From the NCBI GenBank assembly GCA_016933575.1, contig JAFGAR010000151.1, forward strand, positions 62,001 through 126,000: DNA of 64,000 bases, written 5' to 3'. How positions within the stretch are numbered: the stretch's first letter is position 1; each line of letters opens with the position of its first letter. Of the stretch, positions 15,386-25,570 are shown one piece after another. The notes beneath the pieces are model-generated. The model saw only the letters and a program-made list of their open reading frames with translations. It was not told the origin of the DNA and ran no database searches. Origin of the DNA: Candidatus Thorarchaeota archaeon (GTDB lineage: Archaea > Asgardarchaeota > Thorarchaeia > Thorarchaeales > Thorarchaeaceae). A program made the position numbers and the translations under genes.

Positions 15386-17686
15386 GTGTATGAAGCTATG
15401 GTTCGTGGAACAACAGAGCAGATAATGAATCGCATTGAAAGTCATATTATCAACCTTCGAATGGTTGCAATTGATGAGACTGATTTTGTCTATGAACAAG
15501 CACTAACCACTGTTTTCAAAGAAAACTATAATGCTAAACAAGACTTCAAACAACTTGAAACACGAATCAGTAAAGGAGCTGAAGAACTAAGAGAACGCCT
15601 CTTTCAACTTGATGACGAGCGATCATACCAGAGTCGTTCTGCCTGGTTACGAATCCGTCGAATGCGTCGGAAACAGATGTTAGCAGCTGGCGAATTGACT
15701 ATTGAAAAAGCATCAACCATTGACATTCCTGCCAATATTAAGCACACAATAAAGAGCGGTTCCAAGTCTGGCATATTATCAATTCTTGAATCTCTGCCAC
15801 TTGGCGAGTCATTACCAACAGTGAAATCAATTCATTCTGAAGATGCAAGACTTGGTGAGGTAGAAGATTCTACAGCCTTATCCAATGTCCCTACTACTGA
15901 GATACTCGAAACCTCAGTTTCAAAGGATGTATTTGTTTTTGCTAGTTTAGACATGGTTGGCAATCGATTCATCTATCGACTTACTATCAAGAGCTGTCTT
16001 GAATCGGTAGTCACGGATATCACATCAACAATTGTAGCATATCCCAAAGATTGCCTCCACATATCTTCAGACTATGTAAAAGTCCAACCCCGGCTCGAAG
16101 TGGGCGGTTTCGTTACAGAATCTTTTGTCTTTACACCAACGAAAGACTGTGTCGAAGGAAATATCGTTGCAGTTGTATCTTATATTGACCACGAAGATGA
16201 AGTCCACACAGTCCATGTGAGTCCATATGTCATACGGTCAGTATGCGATCTCCTACAACCCTACGAGTCTTCGCTTGATGAATATCAGGATGTATTTCGT
16301 GGTCTGGTGGGTGGTGGGGATAAGATCAATCTCCGTTGGAATGCATCCGTTGTTTTGGACAAGGCCAAGACTGTCTTACCTCTAATGAATTTCTACCTGC
16401 TTGATGTTCAGAGAGATATTACTGGTGAACAAATTTATGGACAGATTCGGGGATTTGCGCTTGGCAAATACACAGAGAAGAGGGTTGCTGTACTAATCAA
16501 GGTCACGGGCAAAGTTGATGCTGACGAATCAATCGCTGAAGTAGAAATCTCTGGTGATGATGATGCTATGTTTCCAACCACTATTGGAGAGATAGCTGAC
16601 AAGATTGATGCGTGGATCTGTTTCCAATGCGGCGCACGACTCAATCCCGACCAAGTAATGGAAATAGAGGCTGGAGGTGTGTTGAAATGTCGCTATTGCT
16701 CACATACTCTTACTCTTGATCTCTATTGTCGAAGTGATGCGAAACCTCGTCCTCGTTCAATCTCAGGGTCTTCTGTAATGGGTTTTGAAGGCGCAACAAC
16801 AGAAATTCCAGATACTGCTCCAACTTCTACAAGTACACACACAAGAATGACCTTTGAGAGTGCTACAGTGATACGTGGAATCTCAGTAATGCGAGGATGT
16901 GAACTTGTAGGTGGAAAGTTTGAGTATAAAGTGAAGGTCAAGAATGAGAGTCTTTCTGTCATTACTAACGTGGCTGTGACAATAGTTGCCTACCCACGCG
17001 ATTGTCTTACACTTTTAGGTCCTGCTGCTAAAGTACTATCCCGAATTGAGATTAATGGATTCCGTTCACCGGGATTTACATTTATTCCGACTAAGGACTG
17101 TGTGAGAGGGTGTATTGTTGCTGCTGTAACATTCATTGATTACCAGGACAGGACCCATACAATTCATGCGAAACCCTACACTATCCGTTCAGTCTGTGAC
17201 CTACTTAGACCTGTGAAATCAACTCCAGAGCAGTTTGACCTATCACTGCAAACGTTTGATGGTTCGAGTGAGGAATATGAATTGGACTGGAATCCTGCAG
17301 TTCTCTTCCGTCGTGCTGAGCATTACTTACCGTCACGCAATTTCTATACAATTGATACGCGTGTAGAAACAAATGATGGTATCTTCAAAGGAACAATTCG
17401 TGGATACGCTGAAGGCAAGTACACACAGAGCAAAGTCGCTGTTGAGATCTCTATTGAGGGAAATGAGAATGAGAATCACTCATTTGTTAGAGTGGCATCT
17501 TTTGGAACTGACAGAGCTATGTTACCAATTACGCTTGAGGATTTGAAGAAAGGAATAGGATCTTGGGTGTGTCTCAGTTGTGGTGCTGCATTAACCCCTG
17601 AACAAGTCGAACGAATTAAGAAGAATGAAGTTGTGCAGTGCAGATACTGTGGGAATTCACTCAGCCTAAAGTTATATCGTAAGTAA
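15386..17686 (+). CDS. Duplicated beta-sandwich/zinc-ribbon protein
   Basis: GTG 15386 gives 766 residues; ATG 15398 is also possible. A helical N-terminus (1-110) is followed by two copies of one unit of about 270 residues. Each copy has a beta-sandwich (VVTDITSTIVAYPKDCL and VITNVAVTIVAYPRDCL), a shared YVIRSVCDLLQP/YTIRSVCDLLRP segment, an alpha/beta part and a closing zinc ribbon (CFQCGARL..CRYC near 411-445 and CLSCGAAL..CRYC near 725-763). The repeat is plainly an internal duplication. The Ig-like plus platform order recalls appendage domains of coat adaptors, but that is speculation. Function unknown. Confidence 0.75.
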   Translation: MYEAMVRGTTEQIMNRIESHIINLRMVAIDETDFVYEQALTTVFKENYNAKQDFKQLETRISKGAEELRERLFQLDDERSYQSRSAWLRIRRMRRKQMLAAGELTIEKASTIDIPANIKHTIKSGSKSGILSILESLPLGESLPTVKSIHSEDARLGEVEDSTALSNVPTTEILETSVSKDVFVFASLDMVGNRFIYRLTIKSCLESVVTDITSTIVAYPKDCLHISSDYVKVQPRLEVGGFVTESFVFTPTKDCVEGNIVAVVSYIDHEDEVHTVHVSPYVIRSVCDLLQPYESSLDEYQDVFRGLVGGGDKINLRWNASVVLDKAKTVLPLMNFYLLDVQRDITGEQIYGQIRGFALGKYTEKRVAVLIKVTGKVDADESIAEVEISGDDDAMFPTTIGEIADKIDAWICFQCGARLNPDQVMEIEAGGVLKCRYCSHTLTLDLYCRSDAKPRPRSISGSSVMGFEGATTEIPDTAPTSTSTHTRMTFESATVIRGISVMRGCELVGGKFEYKVKVKNESLSVITNVAVTIVAYPRDCLTLLGPAAKVLSRIEINGFRSPGFTFIPTKDCVRGCIVAAVTFIDYQDRTHTIHAKPYTIRSVCDLLRPVKSTPEQFDLSLQTFDGSSEEYELDWNPAVLFRRAEHYLPSRNFYTIDTRVETNDGIFKGTIRGYAEGKYTQSKVAVEISIEGNENENHSFVRVASFGTDRAMLPITLEDLKKGIGSWVCLSCGAALTPEQVERIKKNEVVQCRYCGNSLSLKLYRK

Positions 17687-17699
17687 CTAAGCAAAGACT

Positions 17700-17930
17700 C
17701 TACTTGCTATTTCCTAAATAGTTGCGAAACTGAACTGAATATCCTTCATCATCGATATTGATCTTTGCTTCTAATTTGAAAGCTTCACAGAAGCGCATCG
17801 CCTGAGTAACATCTTCATACTTGTCGGTCTTATCTAAAAGAGTGGCCCACTCGTTCTTCATATGACCTATTGCATTATCCACTGCTTGAATCTTTCTTCT
17901 ACAATATCCATCAGGACAATCGAAAGTCAC
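17700..17930 (-). CDS. Small unknown protein with CX4C pair
   Basis: A GTG start at 17930 gives 76 residues: MTFDCPDGYCRRKI at the N-terminus, then a helix (VDNAIGHMKNEWATLLDKTDKYEDVTQAM) and a short strand pair. The two early cysteines might bind metal with a partner. It lies between a convergent gene and an upstream minus-strand gene. Support is length and composition only. Confidence 0.45.
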   Translation of the reverse strand: MTFDCPDGYCRRKIQAVDNAIGHMKNEWATLLDKTDKYEDVTQAMRFCEAFKLEAKINIDDEGYSVQFRNYLGNSK

Positions 17931-18017
17931 TTGTCTTCGCGCTCCAATGCAATTGAATCTCCCGGCAGATTCGTGCGCGCGATTTTCGATTCCAATATAG
18001 TGGTTTCGGTTTGTAAC

Positions 18018-19955
18018 TTATTGCTTCCTCATTCGTCTATCTTCTAGAACCTTTGCAATGATCCATGCCGGTAGTAATGCAAGTGTTGCAATGAGTCCAA
18101 TGTTGATTGAGCAGAAACCATTCAGACACAGATCAAGGGCGAAAATCCCCATCACAAGAGGTCCTAACAGGATATCAATCAAAATTAACGTGTCTATTTT
18201 TTGCAACTCACGAATAATGATTACCTTTCTTTTGTACACGATTTGAAGCAGAAGGTATCCAATTGGTAGCCAATAGAGAACTGCTAGGAGTATTATATTC
18301 GGAAGTAGATATACATTAGGAGCAATATTTGCCGAGCCTCCCATAGAATCCCAGAGCGTTGTTAGTATTGGTACGAAAATATTCCCATAGATTGTCGTTT
18401 CTGGATTTGCTCCTGTAAGGAAGGAGTAACTTATCCACGGAGTAAAAACACTGATCAAGATTACACTGAGTGGAAGGAGGCTTGGTTGAATGTATGGATC
18501 TCTCCATCCACGGTTCTCGTAGATTGCCAGAAGAACAATTCCGATGATTCCAATCAAAGCTACAATGGCAATCACGAAACCAAGATCAAAGATAAATCCC
18601 ATCGCCGCAAATACAGGAAACACAACAGATGCATCAATGTTCGAGTCATTTGCCTTTGATACCACTGAAACAAACTGATTTTGTTGGGAATAGGTTAAAT
18701 GTGCATCATCGATATTTCGATAGTCATACTGCAGTTGTTTTACTTTTAGATTGAAAGTTGCTAGTGGCGGTAAGTACAGAAACTCGCTCTCTGTAAATGG
18801 ATAGTCGACATAGTAGAACTCTGTTGAATTGGCAGCATCAATCTCTATTCTGGTATATGCGAAATTCGGTGTGAGTATCATTGACAGACGAGTTACAAGT
18901 ATCTTGATCTGAACAGATAGTGCTTGATTTGAGGTGACTGTGATAGTAATGTTAATTCCTGATGTGAGAGCATCCAATCCTGAGGATGAATCCATCTTCA
19001 CCCAGCCAGCGAAGCCGCTATAAGTCCCCTCTCGCAGGTAAAATGTCTGATTAGTTTCACGAACCAACAGAAGAGATGCATCACTCTCATTTCCGGTGTC
19101 TGTTAGCCTCAGAGCTGGAAGATAGTAATAGCTACTCATTGTTGTTGCGCCTGTCCATCTCTCTCGAATGAGACCTCCCACCTTGTTTGTGTATTGATTT
19201 GAAAACAGACTTGCACCATCTTGCGCCTGGATATCAAATGAAACGGGATAGAGATCCTCTCTGGAATTAGCTATTACTGAGACCTCTCCAATGATGACCT
19301 CTGCAGGCACTTCTGAGAATATTGTGATGCCTATCGCACTCTCAGCAAAACTTCCTGTTGTTAAGGTGTTTATCACACTCCTGCTTGGTGACAACACCAA
19401 TCTTTGGTCATCGCCTGCTTCCATCTGTCTACTTGTTTGAGTCATCTCTGACCATTCAAAGGAGGATGAGTCTTTGAATCTCACACGAAGAGTTACAGCA
19501 ACATCGCCGCTGAGTACATTGATTGAAACTGAAAATTGAACATCAGAATAGTTCATCACAGGAAAACTAGGTCTTCCTCTGAAAAAAGCCTCAGAATCAA
19601 AATAGTTATCCTGGAACTTATGGTATCCAGCAAGGTTCAAACGTACACCTTTCTCCTCGCGCTGAACCGACTTCACGCCCCAGTGATCAAGATTGGTCTG
19701 ATAATGAGCATTTTCTAACATCCAATCTGCACTACTATCAAGAACATATCCACTGTAAATCGTGACATTTCTCACAGGTGCTTGAGTTGAAGTGGTGATT
19801 GAGTATCCAGGTGTTCCAGAGATTGCTGCAGTTTCAGTGACCTGAAAATCTGGGGTCGTCTGACCTATAGCTGTTGATATCAATGGAGGTACAACAAAAA
19901 ATACGAGAACTAGTATGCCAAGTATGTACATCCGAGTTCGATGGTCAATCCTCAT
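18018..19955 (-). CDS. Multi-pass membrane protein with large extracellular domain
   Basis: ATG 19955 is chosen (645 residues); a TTG at 19991 is in frame. An N-terminal helix (MYILGILVLVFFVVPPLISTAI) is a signal or anchor. It is followed by about 400 residues of beta-rich, serine/threonine-rich ectodomain with many N-X-S/T sites, and then five to six membrane helices (from about residue 455 to the end) with a short basic tail. No enzyme motif is seen. It may be a surface receptor or an S-layer-associated protein. Confidence 0.7.
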   Translation of the reverse strand: MRIDHRTRMYILGILVLVFFVVPPLISTAIGQTTPDFQVTETAAISGTPGYSITTSTQAPVRNVTIYSGYVLDSSADWMLENAHYQTNLDHWGVKSVQREEKGVRLNLAGYHKFQDNYFDSEAFFRGRPSFPVMNYSDVQFSVSINVLSGDVAVTLRVRFKDSSSFEWSEMTQTSRQMEAGDDQRLVLSPSRSVINTLTTGSFAESAIGITIFSEVPAEVIIGEVSVIANSREDLYPVSFDIQAQDGASLFSNQYTNKVGGLIRERWTGATTMSSYYYLPALRLTDTGNESDASLLLVRETNQTFYLREGTYSGFAGWVKMDSSSGLDALTSGINITITVTSNQALSVQIKILVTRLSMILTPNFAYTRIEIDAANSTEFYYVDYPFTESEFLYLPPLATFNLKVKQLQYDYRNIDDAHLTYSQQNQFVSVVSKANDSNIDASVVFPVFAAMGFIFDLGFVIAIVALIGIIGIVLLAIYENRGWRDPYIQPSLLPLSVILISVFTPWISYSFLTGANPETTIYGNIFVPILTTLWDSMGGSANIAPNVYLLPNIILLAVLYWLPIGYLLLQIVYKRKVIIIRELQKIDTLILIDILLGPLVMGIFALDLCLNGFCSINIGLIATLALLPAWIIAKVLEDRRMRKQ

Positions 19956-20131
19956 GATTAGTTCGGTTGATGTGATTTCTTTAGGTAACAAAAGGATTGT
20001 GAATTGCGTACTTTACTGCTTCTATCTTTTTGATAATATTCTAGGTTCATAGCTCTGTTGATAGTTTCCATTCAAGTTTTCATAACAAGATATCTAGTTT
20101 GCAATTCTTGAAAATATCCCGGAGAAGAAGC

Positions 20132-20139
20132 ATATAAAA
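20132..20139 (+). promoter_or_regulatory. TATA-like box for the regulator gene
   Basis: ATATAAAA at 20132-20139 points to a transcript start near 20162, about 30 bases before the ATG at 20194. It lies in the divergent region shared with the membrane protein gene. Confidence 0.45.
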
Positions 20140-20193
20140 AGATTCAGCTCAAATTTTGAGATACGATTCTTCGTAATTGTTGGGTCTGTAAAA

Positions 20194-21675
20194 ATGAAGA
20201 TTGAATCTGAAGTTGTTGATGATAATTCTTCAAACAACGAAAACGGTACTACTGAATCCTTACTTGATCTTTTTAATAATATATTTGAAAATGAGAATTT
20301 TGAGAGTGACTATGATAGAGATCGTATCCGTTACATAGTCGAATATGTGGATATGACTCTCGCATATATTGAGGGCAAAATATCTATAGCAACTGCAAAC
20401 ACTTTATACCAAAATCTTAGAAAATATAACAGTTCAAGAACTGGCTTAGGTAATCCGACGAGTATCGCCAACCCAGCCTGGTTGTATCAGTATCGAGAGA
20501 ATGTGTTATATTTATTGAAGAATCAACATAAGAATTCTGATACGTATTATCTAGCCCTTCCTTTTTATAACACTGATTTTTATCCAAATATTGGACCATA
20601 TTTTGAGGTAATACAGTATTTTGCAAAGAATCCACTGAGTTCATTTGTTTCAGCATCAAGAGATCTTTCTATCAGTCCTGAATCAATATCAAGGAAGTAT
20701 AAAGAGATTGAGTCACTGTATTGTTTTCGTGTTGGAGGTTATTCAAATCGTAGGCTGTTTGGTTTGAGAACATTCATCCTTTTCTTTGAATTGAAATCAA
20801 AATCAGATATGATACTGATAAAAGAACTGATGCCATCAATTCCATACTACCACCTATTTAGTGAAGATATAATTAGTAACCATCATTACATCTCTTTTAT
20901 ACTACCAAATGATCAGGATGCCATTGATTCTTTTAGGGAGAGTATTTCCCAATTTGCTTTGTTTTTTTTCCAGTTCTGGAGATTGGATGAGATACTATCT
21001 GTAAATCTCATAGCGTGGACAGATAACTTTAGTAGATCTGGCTGGTCAATTCCAAAAATAATACTTGAAAATCGTTTTCCAGGTTCGCTCAGTGATGATA
21101 AAAAACCCAAAATCTGCCGACTAAATAATCCACGGTTGACATTAAGAGATTTCATAACACTGGACACTTTAGTATGTAATTTGCATCAATCTGCAAGAGT
21201 AATATCTGGGTCTGCGATAGCCAAGAGATACGAAATTACAGAGAGAGAAGCCTACTATCGAAAAAGGAAACTTTTTCGCGAAGATGTAATAATTCCCTTT
21301 CCAGTTTGGCAAGATAAGGAATTACATTCACTCCGTCTTGAGGTAATTTGTAATAAAGAGGTGAGTTACAGATTAATTTCTGCTGTTCAAGAATGCACGA
21401 TAAGTACGTACGGTTTCACATCAAAAGGTGTAATCTTCTTCCTTAATGTTCCTTACTCACACCTCAATCCATACATCTCTTACTTTGAATCGCTTCTACA
21501 TCAATTAGATGTTGTTGGTTATAGATTTGTAATAAGCACATTCTGGGTTACTGGTCAATCACTCATCGACATTGTGGAGAATTGGAAATATGGTGCTAAG
21601 GGTTTCACAACGGAGGGTTTGGACATTAGTGCTGACATCTTTGACTATATTGATATCGAATTGGCCAAGTGTTAA
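20194..21675 (+). CDS. Probable Lrp-like regulator with two HTH/sensor modules
   Basis: A 493-residue protein. An acidic Asn/Glu-rich start precedes a helical region. Around 150-175 a winged-helix-like pattern (FVSASRDLSISPESISRKYKEIESL) is followed by strands (FGLRTFILFFELKSKSD) and a helix like an Lrp/AsnC sensor unit. A second such module starts near residue 345 (VISGSAIAKRYEITEREAYYRKRKLF). A tandem design of this kind could bind two sites or work as a monomeric pseudo-dimer. It is very AT-rich (19 G+C in the 60 bases from 20281). The DNA target and ligand are unknown. Confidence 0.5.
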   Translation: MKIESEVVDDNSSNNENGTTESLLDLFNNIFENENFESDYDRDRIRYIVEYVDMTLAYIEGKISIATANTLYQNLRKYNSSRTGLGNPTSIANPAWLYQYRENVLYLLKNQHKNSDTYYLALPFYNTDFYPNIGPYFEVIQYFAKNPLSSFVSASRDLSISPESISRKYKEIESLYCFRVGGYSNRRLFGLRTFILFFELKSKSDMILIKELMPSIPYYHLFSEDIISNHHYISFILPNDQDAIDSFRESISQFALFFFQFWRLDEILSVNLIAWTDNFSRSGWSIPKIILENRFPGSLSDDKKPKICRLNNPRLTLRDFITLDTLVCNLHQSARVISGSAIAKRYEITEREAYYRKRKLFREDVIIPFPVWQDKELHSLRLEVICNKEVSYRLISAVQECTISTYGFTSKGVIFFLNVPYSHLNPYISYFESLLHQLDVVGYRFVISTFWVTGQSLIDIVENWKYGAKGFTTEGLDISADIFDYIDIELAKC

Positions 21676-21705
21676 GTACAATCCCATAACTTCCTTGGAT
21701 GATTC

Positions 21706-21831
21706 TTAATCTCCTTGTATTTCTAACCAGTTTATAATTTCACCCAGATTAGGAACAATTGACTCTAATGATGTCTTGAGCCCTTTCATGACAAGAATGG
21801 CTGTTCTCTGCTGATAGTTATATAGTATCAA
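21706..21831 (-). pseudogene. Possible gene remnant or 41-residue ORF
   Basis: A minus-strand frame from TTG 21831 to TAA 21706 encodes MILYNYQQRTAILVMKGLKT and then SLESIVPNLGEIINWLEIQGD, which reads like the natural C-terminal end of a larger helical protein. An in-frame stop lies just upstream and no ribosome site is evident. It may be the degraded tail of a lost gene within the AT-rich block or a small ORF starting at ATG 21789. Confidence 0.3.
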
Positions 21832-21937
21832 AGAATTTACTACTCAAGCTAGTTGTAGATCCAAAAAGACTAGATTAGACTGTGAAAAGTGAGTATCTAC
21901 CAAGCACAAATGGCAGAATCACTCAGAGCAGTAAATT

Positions 21938-24900
21938 GTGGTGAGAGAATTGGAACTTAGAAAGAAACTAATGATTCTATCTTTTGTAGTCACGAGTATT
22001 ATACTCGTTCAAAATATCGCTCTTGCGAGTGCCATAGCACCACCTCCGGATTTACCTCCTCCCGGGGGTGGGACCTATACATATGATGCATTTGGATATG
22101 TCAAATGTGGTACTACAAAGATACCTTACGCAACTGTGAAATTATACACTGATACTGGAACGTATTTGGGGTCAACTACAACAAACACTAATGGGTACTT
22201 CTACAAGACAGTCACTGTATCTCCGAATCCTGTGGACTTCTTAAAGGCCGTAGTTTCAAAATCCGGGTATTCTACAACTTTCAAGTATGCAGCTCCAGAT
22301 AGTAATAATGACTGTAATTTCGGTACAATCTACCTCTCTACTTACTATTCCTATACTGTTCACGGAAGCGTAACACTTTCTGACACAGAAGAACCATATA
22401 TTGGAGGAACTGTGAATCTCTACAAGGATAGCTATGGAGTTTGGGAATTTGTAGATGATGCTACTACCAACTCTGTGGGGTATTATTCGTTCAGTTATTC
22501 TACAGGATCTCCTATCACCAGTTTCAAGGTCACCATAACTCCACCAACTGGGTACATTGAAGCTGTTATTATCAAAGATGGCACTGGGAGTGTCTTTGAC
22601 ATGGGCACACATGAGATGATATTGTGTCTTCCTAACGATAATGTGCTAATCTATAGAGATAGTTGCGACTGCATTTCAAGATGGATTCAGGTTCTAAATG
22701 GAGAGAATTGGGATCTCGGATATGGCTCACTAAAGGACGGCACAATGTACACAACAGATGGCTACCTTTCTACGGCTATTCCTTGGTCTGATTACAATGA
22801 CTGGCATGGGGGCAGATTCTATCAACATTTATTATCTCCCGTTGCAATCCAAGATATTGCTGCATTAGAATTGGATGTAGAAACTATCAGTGATTACGCA
22901 TCAATGATGGGAAAGCTCTTCGTTGACTTTTACGATAGCGATGGTCTACTTACTCTTAGATTGCAAATTGGAGATTATTCGAATGTTGAATATGCACTCT
23001 GGGTAGCAGGTTCCTACTACACAAAGAGCGGGACATCTTACATGTGTGCGCCTGAAATCAATACTGCCACTTGGGGTGGAGAGGTCTTCTTCAGGTATCG
23101 AGATGGAGTTGGATTTAATTTCTTTGGGCCTCAAGAAAATCTCGTATCGAAAGAGATTCGCCTCGTAGATGAGAGTATCTTAGCTGCCAATAACGGAGAA
23201 GAAAAGAGTCGTACCATTGAACATGTAGTTCTCAGTTTCATGCGATGGCACTATAATGATTTAACTGAGAATCGTCTGCATAGCATTGGTATATATCGAT
23301 ATGGAATAACCACGACAAACATCCAAGTGTGGAACCTAGATGCATCAACCAATAATCTCTATGAATCATTAAAATTTGATACAACGTGGCAAATAGAGGC
23401 AGATTCTGGATTAGATTACACAATGAAACCTGTTTGTACACGAAACATTGGAGATCTTGTTTATCATCAAGCTCCGCCTTCTTATTACCATTTATGGACT
23501 GATTCATTTACTACTCCGAATGGTTTTCAAGGCCCTTGTTATACTCACATATTTGCGGAAGCAATATTCTTGGAGGAATTTATAGAATTTTCTGCAGAAA
23601 TTGGAGTTGAATTGGAACCAAATCATGTTGGGAGATCAATTCTTGTGCTATTCGACCAATGGAAAGTTCCTATTGCATCCATTATGTGGGAGGATACAGG
23701 CTCATCCGGCTGTATTGAATTGTCTTGGTTTGACGATCAAGGCGAGATAGTTTCAATAAATACAGGTGGTGGTGAATTTACTGATTCTTCGATTAATCGT
23801 GACGTTTGTTTTTATTACGATCAATCAAATAATAACATTAAATCAAATAACAATGGTATTTTACTAGATATCATAAATCGGAACTACATCAATAGTGATC
23901 GGAAAATTCAGTTTCTTACCCTACAAATGGGATCTAATCAGCTTGTTAAATCTGATCGAGTTAAGTTGTATTCTTCACAACTAGTAGTCAAGAATAATCC
24001 AGTACTAAAATGCTCGAATCCGATTATCGATAAACGAGTTGTTTATCGAGCTGATGAAGTTACATCAACAAGGGGCCTAGCAGTAGACATTGACTACCTA
24101 TTTGACATGCCTGATCTGGAATTTGTCTTAGGACCTGCAAGACTCATTATTACCGGCACGAAACAGACCTTATCCGGCTCTTTCTCAGGTACTGCATTCA
24201 TATTCTGTCCCCAGAACTATGAACCCACTGAACCTCCATATTATGAAAGTCTATCCCATTTTGACATTCCACTACAAAGCGATTCGTTCACAATAACAAT
24301 ACCTCTTGAAAACGACGATTTACTATGGTGGGACCTGTGTGGAACACTTTCTCTAAATTTCTTAGGAATTGAAGCTGATTTATCAACAATTGGGGAATGG
24401 TGCATTCTAGCTCAAATCGAAACACACTATGTTGCCAATAACTACTTTGAACATACAATAGTTGAGTCGTGCATGTCCAGAGACAATTTCTATAGGTATG
24501 CTACAAGTGACCCTGAAAAGAGATGGCAAGAAGTTATCACTCAGATACCTTCTGGGTATCAGGATGTAAATGGTTATTGCACATTAGTCGTAGAAATTGA
24601 TTCTGCAGCCGCTATGGACCATTTAAAAGTCACTGTGGAAAATCAGGTTGTTCTGGACAATATTGAAGTCGAAAATGGGTATAACTATTTCTATATTGAT
24701 ATATCCACTATTGCGAGTTGCAAAGACTCGCTTACAATCAAATACGAACTTCTTGATGGTACACTTCATGACATTCTTATCTCTTTGAAAGCATACCTAA
24801 AGATTTGGTCTAGACTCTGGATTGCTCCTGATGATGAGAAAATAGGTGATACTTCATATCAATTCTGGCATGAAGAACATCCTATTTTTACAAGTGGTGG

Positions 24901-25516
24901 TCCTCAATATACTATCGCTCCAGGAGGCAATTGTCCAGATGAATGGTTTGGTAAGAATTTATTCACCTTAACCTGTTTTGCACGACAAATGGAAGGTGAT
25001 GACGATTTGATTCTCCATGTAGGACTCGATATGGTCCATGATACATATTTTAGCTACCTCCATGGAGTCAAACTTGAGATAGCTGTAATGGAGTATGATG
25101 AATTACATACAGAAATCTACAATACACCTGTTGCAGGTGTGATAGAGTGCTTGATGCGAGATACTGATGGCTCTGATTTTCCATCTTGGCCAAAATTGAC
25201 TATAGATATGGTCAGCATCTTTGCTGATTACGCAGATTGGAGCGGCCAAGGCAAAGCATTTCTGAAATTATTTGATTTACTAATTGGGATTGGATGGACT
25301 ACTGAAACTACATGGGTTACTGGATTGAATCCTTATGCGTATTTTTCATACGAACGTCCAGTGCTCTGGTTTGAGGATTTTGGTGGAACCATGAGAATTC
25401 CATATGAAACAGACTCAAACAAGAATTATGTAATTCACATCAATCTAAAGATGAATTTCGGATGGGGTTTTGAACAAATTAGTTCTTACGAATTTGAGTA
25501 TTTTTCATGCGCATGA
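21938..25516 (+). CDS. Very large secreted beta-domain protein
   Basis: A 1192-residue product. A basic start and hydrophobic stretch (LMILSFVVTSIILVQNIALASA) form a signal peptide, then a proline-rich linker (PPPDLPPPGGG). Two transthyretin/carboxypeptidase-regulatory-like repeats follow (about 48-110 and 122-195), each with IPYATVKLYTD/IGGTVNLYKDS and a TTNTNGYF/TTNSVGYY turn. The remaining 1000 residues are beta-rich, aromatic-rich and cysteine-bearing, without a closing membrane helix, so release or sorting by another route is likely. The GTG start lacks a clear ribosome site; later starts are possible. Low G+C matches the preceding regulator gene. Confidence 0.7.
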   Translation: MVRELELRKKLMILSFVVTSIILVQNIALASAIAPPPDLPPPGGGTYTYDAFGYVKCGTTKIPYATVKLYTDTGTYLGSTTTNTNGYFYKTVTVSPNPVDFLKAVVSKSGYSTTFKYAAPDSNNDCNFGTIYLSTYYSYTVHGSVTLSDTEEPYIGGTVNLYKDSYGVWEFVDDATTNSVGYYSFSYSTGSPITSFKVTITPPTGYIEAVIIKDGTGSVFDMGTHEMILCLPNDNVLIYRDSCDCISRWIQVLNGENWDLGYGSLKDGTMYTTDGYLSTAIPWSDYNDWHGGRFYQHLLSPVAIQDIAALELDVETISDYASMMGKLFVDFYDSDGLLTLRLQIGDYSNVEYALWVAGSYYTKSGTSYMCAPEINTATWGGEVFFRYRDGVGFNFFGPQENLVSKEIRLVDESILAANNGEEKSRTIEHVVLSFMRWHYNDLTENRLHSIGIYRYGITTTNIQVWNLDASTNNLYESLKFDTTWQIEADSGLDYTMKPVCTRNIGDLVYHQAPPSYYHLWTDSFTTPNGFQGPCYTHIFAEAIFLEEFIEFSAEIGVELEPNHVGRSILVLFDQWKVPIASIMWEDTGSSGCIELSWFDDQGEIVSINTGGGEFTDSSINRDVCFYYDQSNNNIKSNNNGILLDIINRNYINSDRKIQFLTLQMGSNQLVKSDRVKLYSSQLVVKNNPVLKCSNPIIDKRVVYRADEVTSTRGLAVDIDYLFDMPDLEFVLGPARLIITGTKQTLSGSFSGTAFIFCPQNYEPTEPPYYESLSHFDIPLQSDSFTITIPLENDDLLWWDLCGTLSLNFLGIEADLSTIGEWCILAQIETHYVANNYFEHTIVESCMSRDNFYRYATSDPEKRWQEVITQIPSGYQDVNGYCTLVVEIDSAAAMDHLKVTVENQVVLDNIEVENGYNYFYIDISTIASCKDSLTIKYELLDGTLHDILISLKAYLKIWSRLWIAPDDEKIGDTSYQFWHEEHPIFTSGGPQYTIAPGGNCPDEWFGKNLFTLTCFARQMEGDDDLILHVGLDMVHDTYFSYLHGVKLEIAVMEYDELHTEIYNTPVAGVIECLMRDTDGSDFPSWPKLTIDMVSIFADYADWSGQGKAFLKLFDLLIGIGWTTETTWVTGLNPYAYFSYERPVLWFEDFGGTMRIPYETDSNKNYVIHINLKMNFGWGFEQISSYEFEYFSCA

Positions 25517-25531
25517 ATTTCAGTGATTTCT

Positions 25532-25570
25532 AACTAGTACAGAATTTTGCTTCTGTACTAGTTTTTTTTT
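25532..25570 (+). terminator. Strong hairpin terminator
   Basis: A perfect 13-base-pair stem, AACTAGTACAGAA (25532-25544) with TTCTGTACTAGTT (25551-25563), closes a TTTTGC loop and runs into nine T residues. It stands 16 bases after the secreted protein's stop and is the clearest terminator in the window. Confidence 0.85.
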
